Below are positions 62,862 to 64,000 of a DNA stretch of 64,000 bases, piece by piece. The stretch is taken from positions 1,741,431-1,805,430 of the forward strand of contig NZ_QVQV01000001.1 of the NCBI RefSeq assembly GCF_003429005.1, written 5' to 3'. The notes beneath the pieces are model-generated. The model did not search any database and was not told the origin of the DNA. It saw only the letters and a list, made by a program, of their open reading frames with translations. The stretch's first letter is position 1; the number at the start of each line of letters is the position of its first letter. Source of the stretch: Paraburkholderia sp. DHOC27. Lineage in GTDB: Bacteria; Pseudomonadota; Gammaproteobacteria; Burkholderiales; Burkholderiaceae. The position numbers and the translations under genes were made by a program.

Positions 62862-64000
62862 TCAGCCGCCGGACGGCGCCTGCTCGTCACCGTTTAGTGT
62901 GTCGCCCCGTGGTGTGCCGTCCTTTCGTGTGGCGTCCTGGGGTATGCCGTCCTCTGGCGCGTCACCCTTGAGCGCGTCGACCAGCTCCATCAGCGCGACC
63001 GGCTTCACGAAGTGCCGCTCGAAGCCTGCCGCGAGCGAGCGCTTGAGATCCTCCACCTGGCCGTAGCCGCTTAGCGCAAAGAGACGCATTGCAGCGTGTT
63101 GCGGTTGGGCGCGCAGGGCGAGCGCCAGCTCGTAGCCATCCATGCCCGGCAAGCCGATGTCCAGCACGGCGAGATCGGGGCGGAACTGCGCGGCGAGATC
63201 CAGCGCCTGGAGCGGATCGAAGGCCGTCGCCACGTCGAAGCCCACGTCGGTCAGAAAGGCTTCCATGGAAAGCAGCCCATCCATGTTGTCGTCGACCAGC
63301 AGCACGCGGGTGCCCGAGCGATCCGCGGAGATTTCCGGAAGCTGGATGCGCGGCGCGAACGCATTGGCGATCTCGTTGCCGGTTGCGAGCGGCAAGGTGA
63401 CGGTGAAGGTCGCGCCCTTGCCGGGGCCTTCGCTCGCGGCATGCACGGAACCGCCGTGCAGTTCGACCAGATTCTTGACGAGCGCGAGACCGATACCCAG
63501 GCCGCCCTTCGAACGGTCGATGGTGGTGCGCCCCTGCTCGAAAATCCTGAACAGCTTGGGCATCAGCTCGGGGCTGATGCCGGCCCCATCGTCGCTGATC
63601 GACACGGTGACATGGCTGCCGGTGGTGCGGGCGTTGACGCGGATTTCTCCGCCCACGTCGGTATATTTGGCGGCGTTGTTCAGGAGGTTGCTGAACGCCT
63701 GGGTCAGGCGCGTCAGGTCGCCGTGAATCTGGGCGCCGTCGTCGGAGAGCACCACCAGCAGCCGCTGATGACGCTGTTCCACGAGCGGACTCGCGGCTTC
63801 CACCGCGCGGGTAATCACGGAGCCGATACGCAGGCTTTCCCGTTGCAGTTCGATCTTGCCGCGCGTGATGCGGCTGACATCCAGCAGGTCTTCGACGAGC
63901 CGCGACAGGTGCGCAACCTGCCGCTCCAGGATCTCGTGGTACTTGTCGGCCAGGTTGCCGTTTTCGCGGCGGATCAGGCCGAGCGCGGTGACGATGGGCG
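62862..64000 (-). CDS. Hybrid histidine kinase with C-terminal receiver, truncated by window
   Basis: The frame is open to base 64000, so the N-terminus is missing. Visible: the end of the dimerisation helix (TALGLIRRENGN, HLSRLVEDLLDVSRITRGKIEL), a HATPase domain (LLNNAAKYTD, SDDGAGISPE, GGLGIGLALVKNLVELHGG) and a receiver with acceptor Asp in LAVLDIGLPGMDG. The receiver sits after the HATPase, as in hybrid kinases that feed an external Hpt protein. The last 30 residues are low complexity. The phospho-accepting His lies outside the window. Confidence 0.9.
   Translation of the reverse strand, partial: PIVTALGLIRRENGNLADKYHEILERQVAHLSRLVEDLLDVSRITRGKIELQRESLRIGSVITRAVEAASPLVEQRHQRLLVVLSDDGAQIHGDLTRLTQAFSNLLNNAAKYTDVGGEIRVNARTTGSHVTVSISDDGAGISPELMPKLFRIFEQGRTTIDRSKGGLGIGLALVKNLVELHGGSVHAASEGPGKGATFTVTLPLATGNEIANAFAPRIQLPEISADRSGTRVLLVDDNMDGLLSMEAFLTDVGFDVATAFDPLQALDLAAQFRPDLAVLDIGLPGMDGYELALALRAQPQHAAMRLFALSGYGQVEDLKRSLAAGFERHFVKPVALMELVDALKGDAPEDGIPQDATRKDGTPRGDTLNGDEQAPSGG

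Noticed and set aside
1-64000. CRISPR arrays, insertion sequences, prophage or tRNA genes
   Set aside because: No direct repeats with unique spacers, no transposase or integrase motifs and no tRNA-like cloverleaf were seen on reading both strands.

Overview
The window looks like chromosomal DNA of a Burkholderiales bacterium, most likely Paraburkholderia, Caballeronia or Burkholderia. The grounds are high GC, protein families typical of that group (a DUF3331-like protein, a FUSC/DUF1656 efflux operon, a trifunctional kinase/ATPase/histidine kinase) and codon usage. Species cannot be named from sequence alone. I saw no rRNA, tRNA, insertion sequence, prophage or CRISPR array.

Layout. 1-143: 5' end of a cyanide-insensitive-type cytochrome bd subunit I. 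0.5-7.4 kb: small redox genes (SDR, two ABM monooxygenases, GlcG-like protein, Zn alcohol dehydrogenase, GFA protein, a cNMP-domain/thioredoxin-reductase-like flavoprotein, a DsbA-like protein). 8.2-12.85 kb: three-gene respiratory formate dehydrogenase operon whose alpha subunit reads an in-frame TGA as selenocysteine, with a visible SECIS hairpin. 13.3-16.0 kb: a ClpK/ClpG-type AAA+ disaggregase. 16.2 kb: an AraC regulator. 17.6-20.2 kb: a second, complete bd oxidase (cioA, cioB and a 47-residue microprotein). 20.5-24.7 kb: a two-component cluster with a lone receiver, two FixJ/NarL regulators and a histidine kinase without a sensor domain. 25.6-30.5 kb: a tripartite aromatic-acid/fusaric-acid-type efflux operon. 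30.6-38.6 kb: serine acetyltransferase, a crotonase and an ~1845-residue kinase/ATPase/GAF/PAS/histidine kinase. 38.9-46.5 kb: aldo/keto reductase, LysR, MFS, three NAD(P) or DJ-1 enzymes and an aldehyde dehydrogenase. 46.8-51.2 kb: two divergent BON proteins, ABM monooxygenase, old-yellow enzyme and an MscS channel with a cNMP domain. 51.5-57.8 kb: AhpD-like protein, a fumarase with a Tat-like leader, a Tat-exported hydrolase, LysR, cupin and DMT exporter. 57.9-64 kb: an EgtB-EgtD fusion, an SDR, a MEDS-domain kinase and a truncated hybrid kinase.

How it fits together. The theme is respiration and redox stress: bd oxidases, formate oxidation, quinone and electrophile reductases, disulfide chemistry, ergothioneine, protein disaggregation and many phosphorelay proteins. 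The most suggestive unexplained signal is a palindrome, CCCTATAC-N4-GTATAGGG. It recurs with varying fidelity at six intergenic places, about 160-280 bp before the start codons of cioA, the FixJ-like regulator, the DUF3331-like gene, the DsbA-like gene, the BON genes and (weakest) the AraC regulator. I read it as the operator of a local low-oxygen/redox regulon, possibly bound by one of the FixJ-like regulators encoded here. That is an inference.

Other notable items are the EgtB-EgtD fusion (domain order opposite to fungal Egt1), the fumarase with a twin-arginine leader, a kinase domain lacking catalytic residues in the giant sensor, and many short tandem repeats.
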